A stretch of DNA of 5,737 nt from Kiritimatiellia bacterium (GCA_016302985.1 JAEDMN010000205.1:1-5737), one strand, 5' to 3'. Shown: positions 1-5,644, counted from the stretch's first letter. Notes: generated by a model not told the origin, from the letters alone. Program-made: numbers and translations.

Positions 1-1321
1 CATCAAGTCCGTCGACAAGGCGATTCCCCAGATCTACATCGAGGCGCGCTTCATCGAGGTCTCGAACGAGGCGATGCACAAGCTCGGCATGCAGTGGAAC
101 CAGCTCGCGAGCTGGGGCGCCACCGCGAAGGGCCTCGAGGCCGGCTGGGAGTACAACAACGGCCGCGCATCCGTCGTCAAGTCGGCCAGGGAATCGCACT
201 GGTACACGAAGAAGCAGATGGACGCGCAGGGGAAGGACGTGGCGGACGGCCACTCCGAGCTCGACTACGTCACGCAGCACCTGCTCGCTCCCGAGGGAAT
301 CAACACGGCGCCGGGCGCGGGCCGTTCCGCGGCGGACATGGCCTGGCACAACGCGCGCGGCTTCTCCGGCCAGCTCTCGGCGGACGACTTCCGTCTCGCG
401 ATGAGCGCGTTCGAGTCGATGAGCGACGCGAAGATCTTCTCGAACCCGAAGATCATCGTCTCCAACGGCAAGGAGGCGAAGGTCGACATGACGACCAAGT
501 TCCCGCACATCAAGGTGACGTCGCAGCGCACCACGTCCACCGAGCAGTCCTTCATCGACATGGCGACCGAGATGCAGGCCATCCCGGGCGAGGACAAGCT
601 GATGTTCGCGAAGGAGGCGTTCTTCAGCTGGGGCATCACGCTCGACGTGAAGCCGCGCATCTCGTCGTCCGGCCTCATCAGCGTCGAGATCGTCCCGACG
701 ATCAGCCAGCTCGACAAGGACGTCACCGCCTCCGGCTTCTACGAGGTCGGCAGCGACTCCGGCACGGGCCTCTATCCGATTATCCAGGTCAAGCGCCTGA
801 CCACGGACTTCACGATGCAGAGCGGGTCGACGGCGGTGATCGGCGGCCTGTCGAAGACGACCGAGGAGGACATCGACTCGGGCATCCCGTACCTGCGCAA
901 GATCCCGTGGGTCGGTCCGAAGCTGTTCGGCTGGAAGAGCCGCGGCAAGGTCCAGAAGGAGATCATCGTGTTCGTGACGCTCGGCATCGCCGACCCCGCG
1001 GACCTGCCGGCCGACGTCGGCCTGCCGAAGAACGCGGTCATGGGCCGGGAGTACGTCGAAGGGCGCAAGCTCGAGCCGGGCGAACGCGACGGCGGCGTCG
1101 CGAAGCTCATGGCGTTCGACCTGCGTCCGCTGGAGGAGCAGCGCCAGGACGACAACCTGAAGCCCGGCTCCGTGACGATCACCCCGGTCACCAAGCAGAT
1201 GCCGGTCGCGGTGCCCCCGCCCGCCCCGGTGGCCGCGCCCGCGCCGCAGGCGGCCCCCGCCCCGGCGGAGGCCCCGGCCGAGGCGAAGCCCGAGCCGGCG
1301 ACGCCCCTCGAGAAGCTGTAG
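1..1321 (+). CDS. Secretin (GspD/PilQ-type outer-membrane channel), C-terminal part, 5' truncated
   Basis: The reading frame is open from position 2 to a TAG at 1319-1321, giving 439 visible residues; the N-terminal domains and start lie upstream. Secretins form the outer-membrane ring of type II secretion, type IV pilus or related systems. Seen in order: a PQIYIEARFIEV block (visible residues 9-20), the usual entry to the secretin domain; the SNPKIIVSNGKEAKV strand pair (147-161); GITLDVKPRI (211-220); SGSTAVIGGLS (274-284); GIPYLRKIPWVGPKLFGW (294-311); and EIIVFVTLGI (320-329). About 110 residues follow, ending in a Pro/Ala/Glu-rich tail (about 399-437). A polar stretch of roughly 100 residues (about 30-125) lies between the first two core blocks and looks longer than in common GspD proteins. 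No pilotin, ATPase or pseudopilin gene is visible, so the secretion system cannot be named. The family call is firm; the subtype is open. Confidence 0.9.
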   Translation, partial: IKSVDKAIPQIYIEARFIEVSNEAMHKLGMQWNQLASWGATAKGLEAGWEYNNGRASVVKSARESHWYTKKQMDAQGKDVADGHSELDYVTQHLLAPEGINTAPGAGRSAADMAWHNARGFSGQLSADDFRLAMSAFESMSDAKIFSNPKIIVSNGKEAKVDMTTKFPHIKVTSQRTTSTEQSFIDMATEMQAIPGEDKLMFAKEAFFSWGITLDVKPRISSSGLISVEIVPTISQLDKDVTASGFYEVGSDSGTGLYPIIQVKRLTTDFTMQSGSTAVIGGLSKTTEEDIDSGIPYLRKIPWVGPKLFGWKSRGKVQKEIIVFVTLGIADPADLPADVGLPKNAVMGREYVEGRKLEPGERDGGVAKLMAFDLRPLEEQRQDDNLKPGSVTITPVTKQMPVAVPPPAPVAAPAPQAAPAPAEAPAEAKPEPATPLEKL

Positions 1322-1336
1322 TCCGGACGCGGCCAC

Positions 1337-2668
1337 ATGCCCGGAAACGAGACGATCGCGGCGATCGCGACGGCGCCCGGACGGGGCGGCGTCGCGGTCG
1401 TGCGCATCAGCGGCCCCGACGCCTTCCGCGTCGCGGCGGCGGTCTGCGGACGGCGCGTGGAATCGGCCCAGGCGGGCCGATTCTTCCATTCCACTTTCCG
1501 CGACCCCGCGTGCGGGTCGCCGCTGGACGACGGCCTGCTGCTGGTCTTCGCCGCGCCCCGCAGCTACACGGGCGAGGACGTCGTCGAACTGCAGGGGCAC
1601 GGCGGCAGCGTCGCGCCCCGCCGCGTGCTCGAGGCCTGTCTGGCCGCCGGCGCCCGTCTGGCGCGCCGCGGCGAATTCACCGAGCGCGCGTTCCTCAACG
1701 GGCGGCTCGACCTCGGCGCGGCCGAGGCGGTGATCGACCTCGTGGACGCGAAGACGGCGCGGGCCGCGGACGACGCGGTCGCGCGCCTCGCCGGCGCGGC
1801 GTCGCGTCCCTTCGAGCGGATGTATGCGGACGCGATCGACCTGTCGTCCCGCGTTGAGCACGCGCTCGACTTCAGCGAGGACGAGCTGCCGCCCGGTTTC
1901 GACGCGGCGCTCGCCGCCGGCGTGGACGCCCTGTCGTCCCGCGTCGAGGCGAAGCTTTCGACCGCCCGCGAGGGGCGGATTCTGCGCGAGGGCGCGCTCG
2001 TCGTGCTGGCGGGTCCGCCGAACGCGGGCAAGAGCTCGCTGCTGAACGCGCTGCTCGGCGCGGACCGCGCCATCGTCTCGGCCACGGCCGGCACGACGCG
2101 CGACGCGATCGAGGACTGGGCGGAGATCGGCGGCTGGCCCGTGCGGCTCGTCGACACGGCCGGCCTGCGCGCGACGGGCGACGCGGTCGAGGCGGAGGGC
2201 GTCGCGCGCGCCGAGGACCTGATCGCGCGGGCCGACCTCGTGCTGCGGCTCTCCCCCGCGGACGCGGAACCGTCCGCGGCCGGTGCGGCCGGGGACAGTC
2301 CCCGCGAGATCCGCGTGTGCTCGAAATGCGACCTGGGTGCGATGTCCCCGTCCGGCGCGCGGCGCGTCTCCTCCCGGACGGGCGAAGGCCTGGACACGCT
2401 GCGCGGCGACATCGCGAATCGCCTGGCGAAGCTCGCGGCGCGGCGCGACGAGGAGACGGGCGCGGACGTGACGACGCGGCAGCGGGCCTGCCTGCTGGAC
2501 GCGCAGGGCGCCCTCGCGCGGGCGCGGTCCGCGCTGGACCTCCCCGACCTCGTGCTCGCCGCGAACGAGCTGCGCGCCGCGGCGGAGGCGATCGGCCGCG
2601 TGCTCGGCAAGGTCTACTCCGACGACCTCCTCGACGCCCTCTTCAGCCGCTTCTGCGTGGGAAAGTGA
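1337..2668 (+). CDS. mnmE: tRNA uridine-5-carboxymethylaminomethyl(34) synthesis GTPase MnmE
   Basis: MnmE acts in the cytoplasm with MnmG to modify U34 of certain tRNAs, using a tetrahydrofolate-bound one-carbon unit and K+-stimulated GTP hydrolysis. The 443-residue length is normal. The N-terminal folate-binding domain has ETIAAIATAPGRGGVAVVRI (5-24) and a GEFTERAFLNGRLDL block (112-126). The G domain has G1 GPPNAGKS (226-233), G2 TAGTTRD (250-256), G3 DTAG (273-276), the glutamate expected to be catalytic (E285, in GDAVE), and an SSRTGEGLD block (345-353). The C-terminus is FCVGK (439-443), keeping the family's near-terminal cysteine (canonical CIGK). G4 is odd: SKCD (329-332) instead of NKxD, and the stretch before it is short and Ala/Ser-rich. 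The ATG gives the canonical family N-terminus; no strong Shine-Dalgarno site precedes it. It starts 15 bp after the secretin stop, so cotranscription or read-through is likely. Confidence 0.97.
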   Translation: MPGNETIAAIATAPGRGGVAVVRISGPDAFRVAAAVCGRRVESAQAGRFFHSTFRDPACGSPLDDGLLLVFAAPRSYTGEDVVELQGHGGSVAPRRVLEACLAAGARLARRGEFTERAFLNGRLDLGAAEAVIDLVDAKTARAADDAVARLAGAASRPFERMYADAIDLSSRVEHALDFSEDELPPGFDAALAAGVDALSSRVEAKLSTAREGRILREGALVVLAGPPNAGKSSLLNALLGADRAIVSATAGTTRDAIEDWAEIGGWPVRLVDTAGLRATGDAVEAEGVARAEDLIARADLVLRLSPADAEPSAAGAAGDSPREIRVCSKCDLGAMSPSGARRVSSRTGEGLDTLRGDIANRLAKLAARRDEETGADVTTRQRACLLDAQGALARARSALDLPDLVLAANELRAAAEAIGRVLGKVYSDDLLDALFSRFCVGK

Positions 2669-2686
2669 CGGCGCGGTTGCCCACGC

Positions 2687-2703
2687 GCGCCGGAGGCCGG
2701 CGC
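2687..2703. terminator. GC-rich hairpin after mnmE, possible weak terminator or repeat element
   Basis: GCGCCGG (2687-2693) and CCGGCGC (2697-2703) form a perfect 7-bp stem around the loop AGG, 19 bp after the mnmE stop. No T-tract follows, so it does not meet the standard intrinsic-terminator pattern. It could instead be a transcript-end stabiliser or a copy of a dispersed palindromic element. Confidence 0.35.
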
Positions 2704-2721
2704 TCCCGGTACAGGAGGGGC

Positions 2722-2752
2722 TTGACGGGGAATGGGCGGGATGGTGTAGAAT
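2722..2752 (+). promoter_or_regulatory. Sigma-70-like promoter for the flavoprotein/YkgJ/CDF-FolK cluster
   Basis: TTGACG (2722-2727) matches 5 of 6 positions of the -35 consensus, and TAGAAT (2747-2752) matches 5 of 6 positions of the -10 consensus. The spacer is 19 bp, longer than the usual 17. The site ends 31 bp before the ATG at 2784 and lies in a short AT-enriched dip in otherwise GC-rich sequence. It would start the three-gene cluster independently of mnmE. This is a sequence match only. Confidence 0.5.
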
Positions 2753-2765
2753 AGAGACCTTCGAA

Positions 2766-2776
2766 GAGGAAAGGAA
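2766..2776 (+). promoter_or_regulatory. Shine-Dalgarno site of the flavoprotein gene
   Basis: GAGGA (2766-2770) runs directly into AAGGAA (2771-2776). AAGGA lies 8 nt from the ATG at 2784, an ideal distance, and this fixes the start codon of the flavoprotein. Confidence 0.65.
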
Positions 2777-2783
2777 TCCGAAA

Positions 2784-3407
2784 ATGAAGGTGATGCTGGT
2801 CAACGGGTCTCCGCACGAGCACGGGTGCACGCGCGCGGCGCTGGACGAGGTGGCGAAGGAGCTCGCGGCGCAGGGGATCGAGAGCGAGGTGTTCTGGCTG
2901 GGGCTCGACCCGGTCGCAGGCTGCATCGGCTGCGGCGCGTGCCGGCAGAACGGCGGGCAGTGCTTCCGCAACGACTGCGTGAACGCGTTCGTCGCGAAGG
3001 CGGCGGAGGCGGACGGCTTCGTGTTCGGCACGCCGGTGCACTGGGCGTCCGCTTCGGGCGCGATCACGTCCTTCATGGACCGCGTCTTCTTCAGCGCGGG
3101 CGGGAGGCTGCGCGGCAAGCCGGCGGCGTGCGTCGCCTCGGCGCGGCGCGCGGGCACGACGGCCACGCTCGACCAGCTGCTCAAGTACTTCTACATCTGC
3201 GGCCTGCCGATCGTCCCCTCGCAGTACTGGGCGATGGTGCACGGCACGAAGGCCGAGGACGTGGCGCAGGACCTCGAGGGCCTGCAGATCATGCGCACGC
3301 TCGCGAAGAACATGGCGTGGATGCTGAAGAGCTTCGAGGCCGGCCGCGCGGCCGGCGTGAATCCGCCGGAGCCCGAGGCGCCGGTGCGCACGAACTTCAT
3401 CCGCTAA
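2784..3407 (+). CDS. Flavodoxin-fold NAD(P)H-dependent oxidoreductase with iron-sulfur-type cysteine motif
   Basis: This 207-residue protein belongs to the NADPH-dependent FMN reductase / multimeric flavodoxin group, soluble FMN proteins that transfer electrons. MKVMLVNGSP (1-10) opens the fold, and GSPHEHGCT (8-16) is the expected FMN phosphate-binding loop. FGTPVHWASASGAITSFMDR (81-100) matches the family's conserved isoalloxazine-side loop. Between them, C47, C50, C53 and C60 give C-x2-C-x2-C-x6-C, which fits the compact motif (CX2CX2CX4-7C) known to hold a 4Fe-4S cluster in archaeal iron-sulfur flavoproteins; C65 is an extra cysteine. The start is set by a good Shine-Dalgarno site and the family N-terminus. 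It is the first gene after the promoter at 2722-2752 and sits 7 bp before the cysteine-cluster gene. The physiological substrate cannot be read from the sequence. Confidence 0.88.
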   Translation: MKVMLVNGSPHEHGCTRAALDEVAKELAAQGIESEVFWLGLDPVAGCIGCGACRQNGGQCFRNDCVNAFVAKAAEADGFVFGTPVHWASASGAITSFMDRVFFSAGGRLRGKPAACVASARRAGTTATLDQLLKYFYICGLPIVPSQYWAMVHGTKAEDVAQDLEGLQIMRTLAKNMAWMLKSFEAGRAAGVNPPEPEAPVRTNFIR

Positions 3408-3414
3408 CGGGAAG

Positions 3415-3753
3415 ATGGACTTCGCCTGCCGCCAGTGCGGGACGTGCTGCCGGATCAAGGACGGCATCGTCCGCGTCTCGGACGCCGAAATCGCGCGCAT
3501 CGCCGCGCATCTCGGGATGTCCGAGAGCGCGTTCATCGAGCGGGAATGCGAGGTCGCGCCCGACCGGCGCGGCCTCGTGCTGCGCAGCCGTCCCGACGGC
3601 GCGTGCGCGTGGCTGACGGACGACAACCGCTGCCGGATCCACGCGGTGAAGCCGGACAAGTGCCGGACCTTCCCCTACGAGTGGACGAACGCCGACTCGG
3701 ACGAGGTGTGCCCGGGGCTGCGGGCGCTGAAGGCCGGGACGGAGGAGTCATGA
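3415..3753 (+). CDS. YkgJ family cysteine-cluster protein (CxxCxxCC, UPF0153-like)
   Basis: This small cytoplasmic protein of 112 residues has nine cysteines. FACRQCGTCC (3-12) is the hallmark C-x2-C-x2-CC start of the family (putative zinc- or iron-chelating domain). It is followed by C45, a GACAWL block with C64, C73 in CRIH (73-76), KPDKCRTFP with C83 (79-87), and C99 in VCPGL. This is the full family pattern and length, so it looks intact. The family is widespread, but I know of no settled function; metal binding is inferred from the cysteines. The ATG lies 7 bp after the flavoprotein stop, behind a weak GGGAAG. The stop overlaps the next start as ATGA, so translation of the two is probably coupled. 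Its place between an iron-sulfur-type flavoprotein and a metal exporter fits a metal or redox role but does not prove one. Confidence 0.9.
   Translation: MDFACRQCGTCCRIKDGIVRVSDAEIARIAAHLGMSESAFIERECEVAPDRRGLVLRSRPDGACAWLTDDNRCRIHAVKPDKCRTFPYEWTNADSDEVCPGLRALKAGTEES
3741..3745 (+). promoter_or_regulatory. Shine-Dalgarno site of the CDF-FolK gene
   Basis: GGAGG lies 4 nt before the ATG at 3750, inside the last codons of the upstream cysteine-cluster gene. Together with the ATGA overlap it supports 3750 as the true start, rather than the longer upstream open frame, which is a shadow. Confidence 0.6.
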
Positions 3754-5072
3754 AGGACGGGACGGAGGAGCTGGTCCGGTCCGTGCGCCGCGTCACCTTC
3801 GCGGGCATGGCGGTCAACGTGGGCATCGCCGCGCTGAAGGGCGCGGGGGGCGTGCTCTGCTCGTCGCAGGCGCTCGTCGCGGACGCCGTCCATTCCGTCT
3901 CGGACCTCGTGACGGACGTCGCCGTGATCCTGGGCGTCCGCTACTGGACGGCTCCGGCGGATGCGGAGCATCCCTACGGCCACGGCAAGATCCAGGCGCT
4001 CGTCACGCTGTTCATCGCGGGCGCGCTCGCGGTCGTCGCCTGGGAGCTGGGCGCGCATGCCGTGCGGGCGCTGCTGGCCGGGAACGCGCAGGCGCCGGGG
4101 CTCGCGGCGTTCTTCTGCGCACTGGCCTCGGTCGTGTCGAAGGAGCTGCTGTTCCACTGGACGCGCCGGGTCGCGCGGCGGGTGAAGGCCCCCGCGCTCG
4201 AGGCGAACGCCTGGCACCACCGGTCGGACGCGATCAGCTCCGTGCCGGTCGCCGTCGCGGTGGTCGTCGCCCACTTCTGGCCGTCGCTCGCGTGGCTCGA
4301 CGCCGCGGGCGCGGTGCTCGTCGCCGTCTTCATCCTGCAGGTCGCCTGGGAGATCGCGCATCCCGCGCTGCAGGAGCTCGTGGACGCGGGCATCGACGAC
4401 AAGTCCGAGCAGGTCGCCGCCGTTGCGCGCAAGGTGCCCGGCGTGCTGGCCGTGCACCGGGCGCGGGCGCGGCGGTACGGCGGCGCGTTCCAGGCGGACC
4501 TCCACGTGCAGGTGGACGCCTCGCTCTCGATCGCCGCGGCGCATGCGCTGGGGCACGACGTGAAGCAGGCGATCCTCGCGGCGGGAATCGACGTGACGGA
4601 CGCCGTCATCCACGTCGAGCCGCGGGACGTGCGCGTCATCGTGTCCCTCGGGTCGAACGTCGAGCCCCGCGCCACCTATCTGGAACGGGCGCGCGCGGCC
4701 CTGGCGGACCTGCCGTGCACGCACCTCCTGCAGGCGAGCTCCGTGATCGAGACGGAGCCGGTCGACGTGCCGGCGGAATTCGCCGACCGGAAGTTCCTCA
4801 ACCAGGTGCTCGTGCTCGAGACCGCGCTCGAGGCGGCGGACTTCTCACGGCGGATGCACGCGATCGAGGACGCGCTCGGGCGCGTCCGCACGGTCCGCAA
4901 CGGACCGCGCACGGTGGACATCGACCTGATCGACTACGACGGCCAGCGCAGCGACGACCCCGAACTGACGCTGCCGCATCCGCGCGCCCGCGAACGCGAC
5001 TTCGTGATGAAACCCCTCGCGGAACTTGGAATCGCTTTCCCGTGTCGCCGTGCGGTCGGTCCTTTGCCGTAG
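3750..5072 (+). CDS. CDF-family metal efflux transporter fused to HPPK (FolK) pterin pyrophosphokinase
   Basis: The 440-residue product has two complete modules. Residues 1-293 form a cation diffusion facilitator, an inner-membrane proton-driven exporter of Zn2+ or similar metals. It has ADAVHSVSD (44-52, with H48 and D52), HPYGHGK (74-80), the second metal-site motif HHRSD (156-160, H156 and D160), hydrophobic helices (about 15-35, 40-63, 83-108, 115-137, 161-177, 182-204), and a cytoplasmic dimerisation domain (about 208-291) ending IHVEP as CDF proteins normally do. Residues 294-440 form HPPK, which pyrophosphorylates 6-hydroxymethyl-7,8-dihydropterin in folate synthesis. It has VRVIVSLGSN (294-303), ETEPVDVP (334-341), KFLNQVLVLET (348-358), the signature RNGPRTVDIDLI (383-394, with the two Mg-binding aspartates D390 and D392), and LPHPRARERDFVMKPLAEL (408-426). 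No stop separates the modules. GTG at 4629 encodes V294 and could start a free FolK. The last 14 residues after PLAEL are short and atypical. A lost stop codon or sequencing error remains possible. Confidence 0.9.
   Translation: MKDGTEELVRSVRRVTFAGMAVNVGIAALKGAGGVLCSSQALVADAVHSVSDLVTDVAVILGVRYWTAPADAEHPYGHGKIQALVTLFIAGALAVVAWELGAHAVRALLAGNAQAPGLAAFFCALASVVSKELLFHWTRRVARRVKAPALEANAWHHRSDAISSVPVAVAVVVAHFWPSLAWLDAAGAVLVAVFILQVAWEIAHPALQELVDAGIDDKSEQVAAVARKVPGVLAVHRARARRYGGAFQADLHVQVDASLSIAAAHALGHDVKQAILAAGIDVTDAVIHVEPRDVRVIVSLGSNVEPRATYLERARAALADLPCTHLLQASSVIETEPVDVPAEFADRKFLNQVLVLETALEAADFSRRMHAIEDALGRVRTVRNGPRTVDIDLIDYDGQRSDDPELTLPHPRARERDFVMKPLAELGIAFPCRRAVGPLP
4629..5072 (+). other. folK: FolK/HPPK domain with possible internal GTG start
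   Basis: This marks the HPPK portion (147 residues) of the gene starting at 3750. The codon at 4629-4631 is GTG and lies exactly where standalone FolK proteins begin (Met/Val-R-V-x-x-S-L-G-S-N). The length fits a free HPPK. No convincing Shine-Dalgarno site lies just upstream (the sequence there is GAGCCGCGGGAC), so independent initiation is possible but unsupported beyond position. It is listed separately so that a reader looking for folK finds it. Confidence 0.5.
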
Positions 5073-5086
5073 AACCGCTTCACCGG

Positions 5087-5131
5087 TCGGGGCGAACGCC
5101 CCGAACACGTATGCGGGGCGTCTCGCCCCGC
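5087..5131. repeat. Two adjacent strong GC hairpins with interchangeable arms, downstream of folK and upstream of crcB
   Basis: The first stem pairs TCGGGGCG (5087-5094) with CGCCCCGA (5097-5104). The second pairs GCGGGGCG (5113-5120) with CGCCCCGC (5124-5131). Both are perfect 8-bp stems with 2-3 nt nominal loops. All four arms share a GGGGCG/CGCCCC core, so arm 2 can also pair with arm 3, or arm 1 with arm 4. No T-tract follows. They may end or stabilise the folK transcript, act in the crcB leader, or be dispersed palindromic repeats. Confidence 0.55.
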
Positions 5132-5148
5132 GGGAAAGATCGGACGAC

Positions 5149-5168
5149 ACCTGTCAAGGAACCTGTCA
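5149..5168. repeat. 8-bp direct repeat ACCTGTCA in the crcB upstream region
   Basis: ACCTGTCA occurs at 5149-5156 and 5161-5168, separated by AGGA (12-bp period). The second copy ends 21 bp before the crcB ATG. The spacing is close to one helical turn, which would suit a regulator binding one face, but no known operator is recognised. Confidence 0.4.
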
Positions 5169-5192
5169 CTCCAATCCTCCATTCCCCCAATG
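5169..5192. repeat. Short 8-bp-period repeat running into the crcB start codon
   Basis: Three octamers lie in register: CTCCAATC (5169-5176), CTCCATTC (5177-5184) and CCCCAATG (5185-5192). The ATG of crcB is formed by the end of the third. The complement reads in ATTGG-type units that resemble the ATTGTGGG units of the array at 5656-5737. The tract replaces the usual purine-rich Shine-Dalgarno region with a pyrimidine-rich one. Confidence 0.45.
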
Positions 5193-5549
5193 ACCTCCAT
5201 CCTCTACGTGGCGCTCGGCAGCGCCCTCGGCGGCGTGTGCCGCTATCTCGTCTCCCTCGCGCTGAATGCGCCGAAGGGTTTCCCGTGGGGCACGTTCGCG
5301 GTGAACGTGGCGGGCGCGCTCGCGATCGGCCTCCTGAGCGGCTGGCTCGCGAAGGGCGACCACGCGGCGGCGATCCGCCTGTTCGCCGTCGTCGGTTTCT
5401 GCGGGGGCTTCACGACCTTCTCGACGTTCTCGAACGAGGCGTTCCGGATGCTGGAAAGCGCCCAGTGGGCGCAGGCCGCGGCATACGTGGGCGGCTCGGT
5501 CCTCGCCGGCCTCGCGGCGGTCGCGCTGGGCTACCTCGTCTCGCGGTAG
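5190..5549 (+). CDS. crcB: CrcB/Fluc fluoride channel
   Basis: This small inner-membrane protein (119 residues, usual family length) exports toxic fluoride as a dual-topology dimer. About four hydrophobic helices are visible (roughly 3-23, 34-54, 62-82, 94-117). Family motifs present are GSALGGVCRYL (10-20, with the conserved Arg18), GTFAVNVAG (34-42, with Asn39), and GFCGGFTTFSTFSNE (69-83), which carries the phenylalanine box (F77, F80) lining the pore. It is a single copy here, so the homodimer form is expected. The ATG gives the normal family N-terminus, but no Shine-Dalgarno site precedes it; the upstream 20 nt are pyrimidine-rich octamer repeat. It lies 117 bp after the CDF-FolK stop, beyond two hairpins, so it may be its own transcription unit, although I see no clear promoter. 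No fluoride riboswitch is recognised. Confidence 0.95.
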   Translation: MTSILYVALGSALGGVCRYLVSLALNAPKGFPWGTFAVNVAGALAIGLLSGWLAKGDHAAAIRLFAVVGFCGGFTTFSTFSNEAFRMLESAQWAQAAAYVGGSVLAGLAAVALGYLVSR

Positions 5550-5550
5550 T

Positions 5551-5644
5551 GCTCGGAGTCGGGAGTCCGCGAGTTCCGAGCCGGGTGAACTGGCACGAGA
5601 GGCGCGCTCCAGTGCCACATTGAGAGGGCTTTCCATCTGCCCTC
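5551..5644. other. Non-coding stretch after crcB with three hairpins
   Basis: No gene is seen between the crcB stop and the octamer array. Three inverted repeats follow one another. GCTCGGA (5551-5557) pairs with TCCGAGC (5575-5581). TGGCAC (5591-5596) pairs with GTGCCA (5612-5617), with an inner GAG/CTC. GAGGGC (5624-5629) pairs with GCCCTC (5639-5644) around a 9-nt loop. None is followed by a T-run, so any terminator role is uncertain. Confidence 0.4.

Noticed and set aside
94..1857. Long plus-strand open frame overlapping the secretin and mnmE
   Set aside because: The translation is an Arg/Gly/Ala-rich low-complexity string with no motif, spanning two well-supported genes in another frame; typical shadow of high GC.
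2643..3659. Long minus-strand open frame opposite the flavoprotein and YkgJ genes
   Set aside because: Arg/Ala/His-rich with no recognisable domain, while the plus strand encodes two motif-complete proteins with start signals; the same reasoning excludes the minus frames at 1564-2610 and 3675-4724.
5152..5157. TTGACA (-35) on the minus strand in the crcB upstream region
   Set aside because: No -10-like hexamer lies 15-19 bp away on that strand and no minus-strand gene follows; it comes from the ACCTGTCA repeat followed by A.
5073..5189. Fluoride riboswitch ahead of crcB
   Set aside because: Expected because of the gene, but I cannot find the conserved GGNGATGG-type start or the matching pseudoknot segment; the hairpins present are simple perfect GC palindromes.
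4292..5623. Plus-strand open frame running from the CDF gene through crcB
   Set aside because: It crosses three regions with motif-supported genes in other frames and its product is Arg/Gly-rich without domains.
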